A stretch of DNA of 64,000 nt from Pseudomonas luteola NBRC 103146 (GTDB taxonomy: Bacteria > Pseudomonadota > Gammaproteobacteria > Pseudomonadales > Pseudomonadaceae): contig NZ_BDAE01000009.1 of NCBI RefSeq assembly GCF_002091675.1, forward strand, positions 106,628 to 170,627, read 5' to 3'. A model generated the notes under the pieces. The model was given only the letters and a program-made list of their open reading frames with translations. It did not search any database and was not told where the DNA came from. Shown one piece after another: positions 18,109-27,010 of this stretch (within the stretch, counting starts at the first letter, position 1; every line of letters starts with the position of its first letter). The position numbers and the translations under genes are program-made.

Positions 18109-18566
18109 ATAATAGAACCATAACGGGATATGTCAATGGGATATACGTAAGAACTTGTACAACATAACTTTTCAGACAAACCCTACCAAGTGAGTGGATC
18201 ACAAGGTGTGGCTCATTCTCGATGGTAGGCTGGTTAGCCGTTCTTTCGACCAGAGCACTATTTCACTCTGACTCAACGAGTAAGAATGAAATTCATAGGA
18301 AAAGGCAGTGACGTGGAGATGCTTTGCGTAAGACAGTCTTTTCAAGAGTGGATATTTTTGAATATGAACATTAGACAACAAATATTCATATGAATCTTAG
18401 TTCATTATCCTATTAGTTAGGCAAAGAAATCTTCCAAATGATCATTTCCTGGCTAGCCTAGGATTCAAATATAACTACCAAAATAATATTCCTGGATCTG
18501 TAAGAAATACTATTATCGTAACAATCACATTATAGAATCGAAGAGAACTTTTGGAGGAATATTGTT
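18109..18566. other. AT-rich intergenic region before the cupin gene
   Basis: No gene or hrp box seen beyond the VapB half-sites at its left end. The region is markedly AT-rich, as expected for a promoter area in acquired DNA. Confidence 0.5.
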
Positions 18567-19139
18567 ATGTCCTTTCTGCCTATCCATCGTATCGTCACGG
18601 GCCACGATGCCAACGGCAGGTCCACAGTTTGCAGCGAAGGGGCATTACCTTCGGTCGTTGAAATGGAAGCTATCCCGGGCCTTGTCTTTCACGAAGTTTG
18701 GGAAACTACAGGTTCGCCTGTAAAGATAAACAATGCCGCTGATCCAACAACCGGCCCTGTGATGCATAACCCACCGCCAAACGGGACTCGCATTCGCTTC
18801 GTTGATCTTCCCCCAGATGAGACCTATCTTGATCAGCATGAAGCGCGTATTGCAGAGCTGTTTGAGCAAGTCAACTACGTCGACGGGCTGACTGTTAAAC
18901 ATGACTCACCGCATCCAATGATGCACCGAAGTGAGGCAGTTGATTACTGTGTCGTGATCGAAGGAGAGATCTATATCGTACTCGACGATGCAGAAGTCCT
19001 GCTTAAGCCTGGAAGTGTGGTGGTGCAACGCGGTACCAACCACGCATGGTCAAACCGCTCCAATAGCAACTGCCGTTTATTGTTCGTCCAGCTTGATGGG
19101 CGTTACGCCCCTGACATTGCAGATAGATTATCTAAGTGA
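18567..19139 (+). CDS. Cupin-domain protein
   Basis: 190 residues; GGAGGAAT lies before the ATG. The second half is a cupin beta-barrel: HPMMHRSEAVDYCVVIEGEIYIVLDDAEVLLKPGSVVVQRGTNHAW, with the motif-1 H..H..E pattern (reading H-R-S-E) and a motif-2 H at TNHAW. The N-terminal 90 residues resemble those of cupins described as gentisate-dioxygenase-like or anthranilate-type, but the substrate is unclear. It lies alone between VapBC and the HopX-like locus and has no hrp box, so a T3SS role is not indicated. Confidence 0.87.
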   Translation: MSFLPIHRIVTGHDANGRSTVCSEGALPSVVEMEAIPGLVFHEVWETTGSPVKINNAADPTTGPVMHNPPPNGTRIRFVDLPPDETYLDQHEARIAELFEQVNYVDGLTVKHDSPHPMMHRSEAVDYCVVIEGEIYIVLDDAEVLLKPGSVVVQRGTNHAWSNRSNSNCRLLFVQLDGRYAPDIADRLSK

Positions 19140-19284
19140 GATTTTAAGTGCTTCGCCTCTAAGTAAACTCACTATCATGCTGCCCATATAAGCCGTATTG
19201 AATGATTCAGTTTGTATGGCAGCTAGGATGCTTAAATTTTAAGTGTCTAAAGCTTATCCAAGTAAATGCCCTTAAATAATAGCT

Positions 19285-19758
19285 CTACCATTTGCAGCTG
19301 CTTGTCAGTACTGTCTTAGATGGTTTTATTTCCCCACCTTTAACCGGAGCGCTGCTTGACAGAGAGTCGGCTCGAATATCCTCAATCAATCTATTAGCTT
19401 TAGAAACTAGGCGATCAAACAAAACAATAATTTCAGCAGAGTTTAAATGTACAAATCTTTCACGGCTCCACAGTATTAAGGTGCTCTGAGAGCCTATTAC
19501 TGATACTGATATAGGTGGAGCAATAGGATCAATACTGTTTGCTCCTAACAGTATTTTAGCCAATGCACCCAGGCTATCCGAAGGCAAAACACCAAGACTA
19601 GCAACTAACAGCAGTTCCTGATTGTTTAAAGGTGTGATTTGCAGCTGTAAATTTTTAAAGTCAATAAGAATAGCCTGCTCATCATTAGTCATAGGGGTTT
19701 GTATGCTAAGATAGTTTAACAACGGTGTGACAACATTATTAAATTGCTGATTACTCAC
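19285..19758 (-). CDS. Candidate CesT-type chaperone for the adjacent effector
   Basis: 157 residues from a GTG at 19758, two bases after the stop of the effector gene, with AGAGGAT upstream. Small and acidic in the main part, with the alternating pattern of class I T3SS chaperones: a helix (FNNVVTPLLNYLSIQTPMT), strands with hydrophobic alternation (LQLQITPLNNQELLLVASLGVLP), then a C-terminal helix (NSAEIIVLFDRLVSKANRLIEDIRA). Class I chaperones bind the N-terminus of one effector and direct it to the export ATPase. A chaperone usually precedes its effector; here it follows. The family link rests on pattern and context, not on a clear motif. Confidence 0.65.
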   Translation of the reverse strand: MSNQQFNNVVTPLLNYLSIQTPMTNDEQAILIDFKNLQLQITPLNNQELLLVASLGVLPSDSLGALAKILLGANSIDPIAPPISVSVIGSQSTLILWSRERFVHLNSAEIIVLFDRLVSKANRLIEDIRADSLSSSAPVKGGEIKPSKTVLTSSCKW

Positions 19759-19760
19759 GA

Positions 19761-20666
19761 TCAGCTATCCTCTTCAGCATTATGCAGGCTTTCTGGATTC
19801 ATATCATACGCACCATCAGAAAGATGATGCTGCACTAGAAATGTTCCATGCGCTTGGCGTTCGTAATCATGAGAACTTACCTTATTTTCGAATATGTCAG
19901 ATGAATCATCTCTATTTTGATATCTAACACCTAAATTATTGATCCCATGCAGTTTATTTCTGAGTCCGATATCCGGTCGATGCCTCAATACTTCCTCATA
20001 GGAAGGCGTGTCTTTGATCCTATTAATCTGCGCTACACGTTCCTTGCTCAACTTAGCAACCTCCGCCATGTCCTCAAGCTCTAGTTTGATGTTCATCCCC
20101 GGATAGTGAACGTCTAAAACGCTTGTAGATGACGGCTGAAAACTCGCATTATTTAACAAATGGGCTTTCGCGAATGAAGGCCATGCGTCAACCACTACAG
20201 CGTCAGCTGACTCACGTATATCGCCTATCACATTAAATTGATGATCCGGCTCATTAGCCGCAGCATAAGTAAAGATAGGACGATGTAGATCCATATTTGA
20301 AAGATAGGCAATAATTAATGCTGAATATTCGGAGCATGTCCCAGCCTGAGCTGCCAAAGCGGATTTCGCGAGTCCATTATCATCTCCGCGAAAATCTGTA
20401 TCACGGATGTGTCTAGCCGCAATCGATCGTTGGTAGCTTTCCCCTGAGGTCAGCATAAAGTCGTTCTTTAAATTGCCAGCACCGTAGCTGAGGTTTTCTT
20501 TTACTGTGTCTATCACGCTTTGTGCTGTATGCAATTCAGTCATTAAGCGAGCTGAAACGGTAACCGTCTCTCCTCTGTGATTACCTGGTATCGCCTCCCA
20601 CAGCTTAACGGTCTGGGTATTGTTGTCATATAGCGCTGATCCCCTAGCATGAAGTACTGTAAACAT
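19761..20666 (-). CDS. HopX/AvrPphE-like candidate effector, transglutaminase-fold Cys-His-Asp
   Basis: 301 residues, transcribed from an hrp box 60 nt upstream. Three segments match a transglutaminase-like/cysteine protease core in the right order and spacing: AGTCSEYSALIIAYL with C111, DHQFNVIGD with H142, AVVVDAWPSF with D160. HopX1 has the equivalent AGNCGEHA, DHVW and MDPW blocks, so the two probably share the fold; overall similarity is otherwise low, so I give no symbol. The role in the plant cell would be protein modification or cleavage (inference). It forms an operon with the small chaperone-like gene. Base composition is more AT-rich than the hrc genes. Confidence 0.75.
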   Translation of the reverse strand: MFTVLHARGSALYDNNTQTVKLWEAIPGNHRGETVTVSARLMTELHTAQSVIDTVKENLSYGAGNLKNDFMLTSGESYQRSIAARHIRDTDFRGDDNGLAKSALAAQAGTCSEYSALIIAYLSNMDLHRPIFTYAAANEPDHQFNVIGDIRESADAVVVDAWPSFAKAHLLNNASFQPSSTSVLDVHYPGMNIKLELEDMAEVAKLSKERVAQINRIKDTPSYEEVLRHRPDIGLRNKLHGINNLGVRYQNRDDSSDIFENKVSSHDYERQAHGTFLVQHHLSDGAYDMNPESLHNAEEDS

Positions 20667-20725
20667 TGTTGATTCCCCCCCTCATGATTTTGTATATAAA
20701 GGTCTCACTCAAATAGATGACTACT

Positions 20726-20753
20726 TGAGTGGTCTTTATTGGGGATGAGTTCC
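20726..20753 (-). promoter_or_regulatory. hrp box of the HopX-like effector operon
   Basis: On the minus strand: GGAACT, 15 nt, CCACTCA. It lies 60 nt before the ATG at 20666. Confidence 0.88.
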
Positions 20754-21037
20754 AAAAATCAGATGATTCTAAATTGGCCAAAAATAAATCTAGCACCCAT
20801 GCAAATCTATAGTCATCTCTTTACTCCACATAGGATTACACTCGAGCAAGTGAAAGATACTTTTAGTGCTAGGCTATAGGCGGACAATGCTTCGTCTTAA
20901 TTTAATATAATCCGGGTCCGGCCCGAAATTGCTTTGCATATTATCCTGAGTTTTCAGTTATCGATCTGCCTTTGAAGGTAAGGCTTGATCCGTAGATTGT
21001 TGCGTATAAATCTTTTCTTCCCATGGCTAAAAAATCA

Positions 21038-21065
21038 GGAACTGAAAAGGCTGGTTGACCACGTA
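21038..21065 (+). promoter_or_regulatory. hrp box of the HopD1-like chimera gene
   Basis: GGAACT, 15 nt, CCACGTA. It ends 39 nt before the proposed start at 21105. The 284 nt between this box and the divergent one at 20753 contain no gene. Confidence 0.87.
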
Positions 21066-21104
21066 GAGGTCTAGATTCAAGTCAGACGGCTAAGAGATAA
21101 TACT

Positions 21105-22346
21105 GTGGACTCTATTGGTTCAGGCATTCAGATGAGGTATCAAGCCACCTCATTAGACGCGAGTCAGCCACTATCGCCCTCCTCTTTGCAGACTGAGCAA
21201 ACTCACCCTTCTGCTCTGCCCTTAGCCAGGTTGAGCCGTAATGCTTTACTAGCATTAACCCAAGTTGAGGCGCAGCCGGACCCTCACCATCAACTTTTTG
21301 CGCTGTTGGCATATAACGGCATAGCGGATGGAGCGCTGCATATACATTCCAGCAAGCTAACTGAAGCAGAATATAGGCAGCAGGTGGCTGTTCCTAACGC
21401 AGGCCCTGCTAATTTGACGGTTCAAGCGAAACTGAACGAACATTCGCAATATGATATTGTTAGAATTACATTGGATGTGCTGTCGACGGGTGGCACTGAG
21501 TCTATAACGTTATGTGCGCCTGCTCCGCCCATAAGGAGAATAGATCCGCACCCAATATCAGACAATCTATCTGCACAGGGCTCACGAGGCCAGTTGACGC
21601 AAGCATTAATACGCTTACGCAATCCTCACCACTTTCGCGACGGTCCTATTTCTCCAGCTGCAGCGTCCAGCACTTATTCTGTAGCGGGCGCTAATGAGGA
21701 GTTGGCGCTTTCGACCGAAACAGGGCGGCCCGCCATAAGCGCCTCATCCCTTTATGCTTTGCATACCAACGGCACCGAGGCAGAAGTACGTTTTCTGCGC
21801 CAGCCGCCTAAAGAAGTAGCAGACATGTGCATGCTGATTATAAACGTAATCGGCAAATCATTTCCTCAAGACTTCAATAAAATAGACTTTGATTTTTATG
21901 ATCGTGAAGGCGATATGGACCGTGGCGTTACTAACTCGAATGGCAATAGATCAAGGATTTCAATCGGATTAATTGCCAGCGAAGACTGGGATCAAGACTT
22001 TGAGATGCATGCAATGATTGCATTTACTGTCTTCCATGAGATATTTCTGCATGCGTTACCTGATTTGCGGACAGCAAGTTACGGCATGAACCCGACTACC
22101 GCTCAACAAGACCATGATATTATTTTAATACCTCCTAATGAGAGCAATTTACTTCACCAGGCCGTGAAACAGATTCTTCCACAAATACCACCTCATATAA
22201 AACAGTACTTTCTTGATTCCTATGTAACTGATATCGAGGAAGAAAAAGATAGAAATGACCATATTGATGTACCAACTACTGAGCAGTGGTATCAGCTACT
22301 CAACTCCCAAGCTAACGACCTGGACTCCCCCTTCTGGCACGCTTAG
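21105..22346 (+). CDS. Candidate chimeric effector: HopD1-like N-terminus, metalloprotease-like HExxxH C-terminus
   Basis: 413 residues from a GTG at 21105 (an ATG at 21132 is an alternative), with an hrp box. The Ser/Pro/Gln-rich N-terminus is a typical export signal. Residues about 85-150 (GALHIHSS..., NLTVQAKLNEHSQYDIV, then APAPPIRR) match the N-terminal block I recall from HopD1/AvrPphD (LTVQARLNDQSEYDIV). The C-terminal half is unlike HopD1 and carries FHEIFLHALPD with H311, E312 and H316, an HExxxH rather than the usual HExxH zinc motif, followed by DHDIILIP. I infer a translocated protein with a possible zinc hydrolase domain joined to a borrowed secretion module. The catalytic claim is tentative. 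Confidence 0.72.
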   Translation: MDSIGSGIQMRYQATSLDASQPLSPSSLQTEQTHPSALPLARLSRNALLALTQVEAQPDPHHQLFALLAYNGIADGALHIHSSKLTEAEYRQQVAVPNAGPANLTVQAKLNEHSQYDIVRITLDVLSTGGTESITLCAPAPPIRRIDPHPISDNLSAQGSRGQLTQALIRLRNPHHFRDGPISPAAASSTYSVAGANEELALSTETGRPAISASSLYALHTNGTEAEVRFLRQPPKEVADMCMLIINVIGKSFPQDFNKIDFDFYDREGDMDRGVTNSNGNRSRISIGLIASEDWDQDFEMHAMIAFTVFHEIFLHALPDLRTASYGMNPTTAQQDHDIILIPPNESNLLHQAVKQILPQIPPHIKQYFLDSYVTDIEEEKDRNDHIDVPTTEQWYQLLNSQANDLDSPFWHA

Positions 22347-23077
22347 GGTGCGCAAATTTTTTGAGGAAAAGAGGGCATAGAAGAGGTTAGCTCTTTCGCG
22401 TCCCGTTAGCTAATGGCAGCATTCTCAACTGTGATAAACGGGGAGGCTCGAAAGGCGTTAGTTGTGAGGTGATAAAGTGATAAACGCTTACAGGCGACTC
22501 ACTGTCAGCTCTGCCAATGGCCCCTATGTACCCAGATCAATCCGCATACATCGCTGTCAGTCATTGCCAGAGGAGTCTCGGGCGTTCGCGATCGTCATCA
22601 CCGCCAGTAGGCTATTGGTCACCTGCCGTGAGCAGAGATGCAACGCCAGCGCAGCACTTGTGGTGCCGTCAATACAGTGTTGCCGTCTTGGATGTGTGCA
22701 GCTGCCGCTCTGGCAATAGTTTGTAGAGGCCTTTCGCTTGGCACCTTCTTACATTATGAGTGCGAAGCCTAATGGCGTGTCACGCTGATAGTGGGTGCCT
22801 ACATGTATGCCTTTTCTGATACCCACCAACTTGGGCAGCTTGCTAGAGATCTCTGCCATCAAGAGAACTCCTTAGAGGCGTAAAACAGATGAGCTTTTTT
22901 GTGACCGCTGGAATGCAAGCTCCTCCTTGCACTTAACTTGTATTGGTCAGCTGTGTTTGGCATACGACTTAGGGAGTCGCCGAGATCAGTAGCTTTACCC
23001 CTTTACAGGTCTCTTCCCAGGTTTGGAAATCACCTCTTCCCACCACTTATCTCATCTAAAAGTATCTTCAAAATTAT
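22347..23077. other. Gene-poor stretch, possible remnants
   Basis: No convincing gene. On the minus strand an ATG at 22859 with a good AAGGAG site opens a 36-codon frame to TAA at 22749 (MAEISSKLPKLVGIRKGIHV onwards); it may be a real small peptide or the start of a decayed gene. Other short frames here look like noise. Confidence 0.35.
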
Positions 23078-23105
23078 GGAACACTTAAGGCGCAGCGTTC
23101 ACTAA
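23078..23105 (+). promoter_or_regulatory. Degenerate hrp box before a candidate effector gene
   Basis: GGAACA, 15 nt, TCACTAA: the -35 variant also used at 14508 and one mismatch in the -10 (T for the first C). Spacing is exact. Weaker than the other boxes. Confidence 0.55.
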
Positions 23106-23239
23106 GGTCGCAGGGTGCTACCGCTTAAAGTATCCGGATCGAGACGCAATAGCGGTGGCAGCGATTGGCGGGAGTTTCTATAAGACCACCCGATTCACCC
23201 TTATTAAAACCTGCCGATCACGATGAGGATACTTCCCCT

Positions 23240-24808
23240 ATGGATACTCAGCGTATCGCCACGACGCACCAAATTATTCACCATGCCAATGAGATCGAAC
23301 TCACTACACCTGTTGGTCCTGCACGAAGCGCTCGGAATATGGATCGCTTCCACCAGGAAATATATGACAGGCTTGATACCCATATCCTTCCATATCGACG
23401 CAACATCCCTGACGTTCAGCAAACCGCCGCTGCCACAGCACGGGGGCATAACGATGAACTGGATGCTATTCGAGATGATCGGGCTCAACGATTATTTAAC
23501 GCAGGCTATACCGTAAGCGATATGGACATAGTTGAAAGAAACGCAAATATCGCCGATAGGATCTTTGCCACTTTCAAGTCTGGTATTGGGGGATCTCCAT
23601 TTGCCGCCGTCACGATGGCGACCAATACCTGGCCATCCATGCTTGAGGTTTTTAACCGTCGAGATACGCCCGAAGGCGAGGCGGCCCTCCAAAATGCTTT
23701 GGCCTCCTGGTACGCCGGGGCTGCGGATGCAAGTGTTAACGATATGCTGTCTGGATTAAAACCTGAGTATTATCAAAAACCTCCAGATGAGAAATTGCAC
23801 GGATCGTTTCAAGCATCGCTGTCAGAGAAGCGCGAGACACACGACAAAAACTCATTCGGCAATGCTATGGATGAATGCAACAAATGGCTAGTCGGGTTTG
23901 CCATTCGCAATGCCGCTTTGTATCCGATTCGCGTAGGTCTAGAGAGCCAAGGGAAACAAGAGCTGGCTGCAGCCCTTGAAGCATATATGCGGCCAATCAC
24001 TGCCGTTATCGTAGGCATGGCTATCGAGCATTATAACCTTAGCCGTGATAAAGGCCGCAGCCTGCTAGGTCCCGCCATGCTCTATGGCCGCCGCGATACC
24101 GTCCCGGAAGGCCAAGCACCAACGCCGATTGCCGAGGAGCACGAATGGTTGGATGAATTTATTGTACTGAGGAATCTGGATTCTACTGCGCTGTTGAAAA
24201 TGGTTCCTGCACGGCTCGGCGCAGGTACTGCCTCCGCAATTAAATCGATTGTATCCGGTAATGCCGTCAAAACCGTGTTCTCCCCCACAAGTATCGTAGG
24301 CAACATGAGCCTGGCCGGTGGATTTGCTGCCATGGGAGGCGCTACGACGGCAACAAGGACGCTAGCTACAGAGCATGGTCTTAGCGATGGCAAAGTAGCC
24401 GCTGCCGCCGAGGCGGTAAAAAACATCCTGGGTGCGGTTGCGTTTGGCTTATGGGCAGCAGGCGCAAGCCTGGGGGAGTCAGAGTCTAAAAAAGCGGTTG
24501 AGGCAACGGACGCACATGTGGCCAAAGGCGTGGAAGGCGCTATTAATTCCGTAGCGAGAGGTATAGTCGACGGAGCGGCATATACGAAGGACAAGGCTGT
24601 CGGAATAGGCAACTCGACAGTCAGTACATTCTCTAGTGGAGTTCAAAGGTCTCAAGATCTCTATCATCGTGGTCAACGTGGCTTAAGTCAGAGATATGCA
24701 AATCTGATGAATTCCCCCTTACCAACTGCCCCAACATCCATCCCAGCACCAGTAGCTACCTCAACGTTGGCACCACCTGCTCCTCCGAGGACAGAGGACA
24801 TGGTGTGA
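23240..24808 (+). CDS. Candidate type III effector, unknown family
   Basis: About 522 residues from the ATG at 23240; the same frame can start at a TTG at 23165, which would add 25 residues (LAGVSIRPPDSPLLKP). I do not recognise the family. Visible features: a charged N-terminal half with FHQEIYDRLDTHILPYRRN, and a C-terminal third with small-residue hydrophobic stretches (SIVGNMSLAGGFAAMGGATTATRTLA, ILGAVAFGLWAAGASLG) that recall HopM, HopD or HopE-like membrane-associating segments, then a Pro/Ala/Thr-rich tail (PTAPTSIPAPVATSTLAPPAPP). The degenerate hrp box and position next to hrpL suggest a T3SS substrate. Enzymatic activity is not apparent. Confidence 0.65.
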   Translation: MDTQRIATTHQIIHHANEIELTTPVGPARSARNMDRFHQEIYDRLDTHILPYRRNIPDVQQTAAATARGHNDELDAIRDDRAQRLFNAGYTVSDMDIVERNANIADRIFATFKSGIGGSPFAAVTMATNTWPSMLEVFNRRDTPEGEAALQNALASWYAGAADASVNDMLSGLKPEYYQKPPDEKLHGSFQASLSEKRETHDKNSFGNAMDECNKWLVGFAIRNAALYPIRVGLESQGKQELAAALEAYMRPITAVIVGMAIEHYNLSRDKGRSLLGPAMLYGRRDTVPEGQAPTPIAEEHEWLDEFIVLRNLDSTALLKMVPARLGAGTASAIKSIVSGNAVKTVFSPTSIVGNMSLAGGFAAMGGATTATRTLATEHGLSDGKVAAAAEAVKNILGAVAFGLWAAGASLGESESKKAVEATDAHVAKGVEGAINSVARGIVDGAAYTKDKAVGIGNSTVSTFSSGVQRSQDLYHRGQRGLSQRYANLMNSPLPTAPTSIPAPVATSTLAPPAPPRTEDMV

Positions 24809-24816
24809 CACAACCC

Positions 24817-24830
24817 GGTGGTTCGCCACC
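24817..24830 (+). repeat. Short hairpin GGTGG-TTCG-CCACC after the candidate effector
   Basis: A 5-bp stem capped by a stable TTCG tetraloop; GGTGGTTCGC is repeated directly at 24832. It starts 9 nt after the stop codon. There is no U-tract, so it may only slow or protect the transcript end. Confidence 0.35.
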
Positions 24831-25051
24831 TGGTGGTTCGCTGAGCGCCGCTAGCGGTCATGAGTAGCGCATGGAGTTTGAGCGCAGGCTGGATACTTAC
24901 GTACAACAGTATCTGCCTGCGCTCATTTTCAGGGTCGTGCTGGAGCCTTAAAGGGTAACACTTCTGAATGAGCGAAACGGTACAACGGTTTCAGCCTTTT
25001 CTAATCTGGCATATCAATACAGAAGCGCCTTACAGCGTTACCACATCTAGA

Positions 25052-25585
25052 TCAGGTGGCTGACTCAACGTGCCGTTTTAGTTGTTCTCGCGCTCTGGAT
25101 AACCGCGACCGAACCGTACCGATTGGCACCCCCAGCGACAAGGCGGTGTCTTGATAATTACCATCCATTTCCAGACTAACTTTGATTACACGTTGCATAT
25201 TGACAGGCAATCGGTCGATCGCATGGACGACTCTGACCAGTTGGCGATGTCCGTCTACCTGATGACCGATATCGCTCCCCTGTCCAACTTCAGAATGCAA
25301 ATGGTCCTCCCAGCTCTCTTGATAAGGCTGCTTGTAAAGCCGACGGAAATGGTTCCGGATAAGATTCAATGCAATACCGCAAAGCCAGGTTTGCGGCTTA
25401 CTGGTTCCCTGGAACTTGTGTTCACTGCGCAGGGCCTCGAGAAAAGTGCATTGAAGAATATCGTCGACATCGTCCTGATTCATAACCCGCTTCTGAATAA
25501 AGGCTCTCAGCATCTGGATCTGATCACTTGAAAGCTGGCGAATACCGGTAGATGCGCAAGGGACGGTGGAGATTCTTGTATGCAT
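25052..25585 (-). CDS. hrpL: HrpL, ECF sigma factor of the Hrp regulon
   Basis: 177 residues, slightly shorter than P. syringae HrpL (184). Region 2 is highly characteristic (QIQMLRAFIQKRV, DVDDILQCTFLEALRSEHKFQGTSKPQTWLCGIALNLIRNHFR), and region 4 has the -35-binding HTH (DGNYQDTALSLGVPIGTVRSRLSRAREQLKRH). It directs RNA polymerase to the hrp boxes listed here. GGAAGGT precedes the ATG at 25585. Transcribed divergently from hrpJ under a sigma-54 promoter, expected to be activated by HrpRS. Confidence 0.97.
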   Translation of the reverse strand: MHTRISTVPCASTGIRQLSSDQIQMLRAFIQKRVMNQDDVDDILQCTFLEALRSEHKFQGTSKPQTWLCGIALNLIRNHFRRLYKQPYQESWEDHLHSEVGQGSDIGHQVDGHRQLVRVVHAIDRLPVNMQRVIKVSLEMDGNYQDTALSLGVPIGTVRSRLSRAREQLKRHVESAT

Positions 25586-25620
25586 TGGACTTACCTTCCA
25601 TTGGATTTGGCAAGTTCTCT

Positions 25621-25640
25621 ATTGCGATACCCGTGCCACG
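25621..25640 (-). promoter_or_regulatory. Sigma-54 promoter of hrpL
   Basis: On the minus strand: TGGCACG, 4 nt, TCGCA, with the invariant GG and GC exactly 10 nt apart. The consensus -12 is TTGCA, so one base differs (C for T). It sits 36 nt upstream of the hrpL start. Confidence 0.88.
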
Positions 25641-25786
25641 CGAAGAATCCTCTTTAAACTACTGATTTATTTATATTTTTTAAATTTTAAAATTATCACC
25701 TAACGCAACTTCTTGCATAACTCACCGCTGGGCATTACGAAATATTGCACAACGCCAGCATGCAGAAGAACCTCTTTTGTAACGTT

Positions 25787-25814
25787 GGAACTGTTCCTTT
25801 CGGCATACCACTCA
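25787..25814 (+). promoter_or_regulatory. hrp box of the hrpJ operon
   Basis: GGAACT, 15 nt, CCACTCA, 30 nt before the ATG at 25844. It should drive hrpJ through hrcU. Confidence 0.92.
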
Positions 25815-25843
25815 TGGTTCATGACTCTACCCAGAAGTACGCC

Positions 25844-27010
25844 ATGAAAATTGCCCAGCCGATTCTGCCCACCCCTTCTCATGTACACCCCGAGGTGCAG
25901 ACACCGCCGCATGCTCCTCATCCCGGACCTACTCAGACACGCCCGGGTGTTGCTTCATCCGACGAGAAAGGTACGCATGCACTGGCCAAAGAAGACGCTG
26001 CGCTGGCCCAGAAGGGTCAGACAGCGAGCCGACGCGATCAAAGCGCGCTGTCTGCGGGCCTGCAGTCACAGGCATATAGACTGCAACTGTCAGCTCAACA
26101 GCTGCACGCCACTTACCTCAAGGGGCTGGATAAAGCACTAGGCGAGGCGGCGCAGTCATTGCGAAGGCAGCTCAAAGATCGCCAATTGCAGAACTCGAAG
26201 GAAACGCTCAAACATATTCTTGAAAGCTGTGGTGGCAATGCCGTCCTGGCTCACCAGATGTTGCGAGTGGCCGCAAGACAGGCCAGGAACGAAGGCGAAG
26301 ATAGCGAACAGCTCCTGTTCAGACGTCAGTTCAAGCTCTTGTATAAGGAATACGGCAAACCTGCTCGGCCCTCGACCGGCTCTCTGACAAAAGTACGCGG
26401 TCGCTTTAGTACCGAGACGCAGCGGCGTACCCGATCCCAGACACTCCATAGCGTAACGGCTAATGGCCCTCTTAATGTCATTGCTCTGGTAGACGCGCTG
26501 CTGAATGAGCTGCGAGAGCAAGGTCAATATGAATTATCGCTCAGTGAAATACGCTCCGAGATGGCTGAGGACATTGCAAACGCAGCCTCAGCTAATGTTC
26601 TTCACCAAGCATCTCCCTTGATGAGCAATCTCATCATCGCAAAGCATGTAGCCGCCCTGCTACATGAGTGTGAGCACATACTGGGTCGTATGCGCGGTAA
26701 AAACCCGCAGATTCAGGTTGAGGCGATTGCCCTGCTCAGGCATCTCCTCACGCTAATGAACAAGCTCATGGAACCTGTACAAACACGAACCCTGGTACAG
26801 CTCATTGGCGGTGAGCAGCTCAAACACCAACTGGCGTTTCTCAACGAATTGATGCGCATTCTGACTCAGCGAATGTCGTTACTATTTTGGTTTTGGCGTA
26901 ACAAGAGCGATTTCCAGAAAGCCAAGGAGAACCTCCTCACCCTTAGCACGGAACTGACCGATAAAGAGCAACAACGCGCCCAGGAGACCGATATCGTATG
27001 GAACCTTTGA
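25844..27010 (+). CDS. hrpJ: HrpJ, T3SS gatekeeper (YopN/MxiC family)
   Basis: 388 residues from the ATG at 25844. The frame extends upstream, but that part overlaps the hrp box, so the start must lie downstream; the N-terminus MKIAQPILPTPS matches the family. HrpJ controls the order of secretion and helps harpin and translocator export. The N-terminal 60 residues are Pro/His-rich, the rest is mostly helical (DALLNELREQGQYELSLSEIRSEMAEDIANAASA), as in the MxiC/YopN fold. First gene of the hrpJ-hrcU operon; it overlaps hrcV by 13 nt. Confidence 0.94.
   Translation: MKIAQPILPTPSHVHPEVQTPPHAPHPGPTQTRPGVASSDEKGTHALAKEDAALAQKGQTASRRDQSALSAGLQSQAYRLQLSAQQLHATYLKGLDKALGEAAQSLRRQLKDRQLQNSKETLKHILESCGGNAVLAHQMLRVAARQARNEGEDSEQLLFRRQFKLLYKEYGKPARPSTGSLTKVRGRFSTETQRRTRSQTLHSVTANGPLNVIALVDALLNELREQGQYELSLSEIRSEMAEDIANAASANVLHQASPLMSNLIIAKHVAALLHECEHILGRMRGKNPQIQVEAIALLRHLLTLMNKLMEPVQTRTLVQLIGGEQLKHQLAFLNELMRILTQRMSLLFWFWRNKSDFQKAKENLLTLSTELTDKEQQRAQETDIVWNL

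Noticed and set aside
22477..22726. Overlapping frames of 69-80 codons on the plus strand
   Set aside because: No ribosome site, Cys/Arg-rich noise-like composition, no recognised domain.
23030..23055. GGAAAT...CCACTTA before the candidate effector at 23240
   Set aside because: Only 12 nt separate the elements; the box at 23078 has correct spacing.
24082..24612. A 176-codon minus-strand frame inside the candidate effector gene
   Set aside because: Ala/Pro-rich mirror frame of the plus-strand gene, without start signals or motifs.
25745..25843. Longer hrpJ start at 25745
   Set aside because: This extension includes the hrp box itself, so it cannot be translated from the HrpL transcript.
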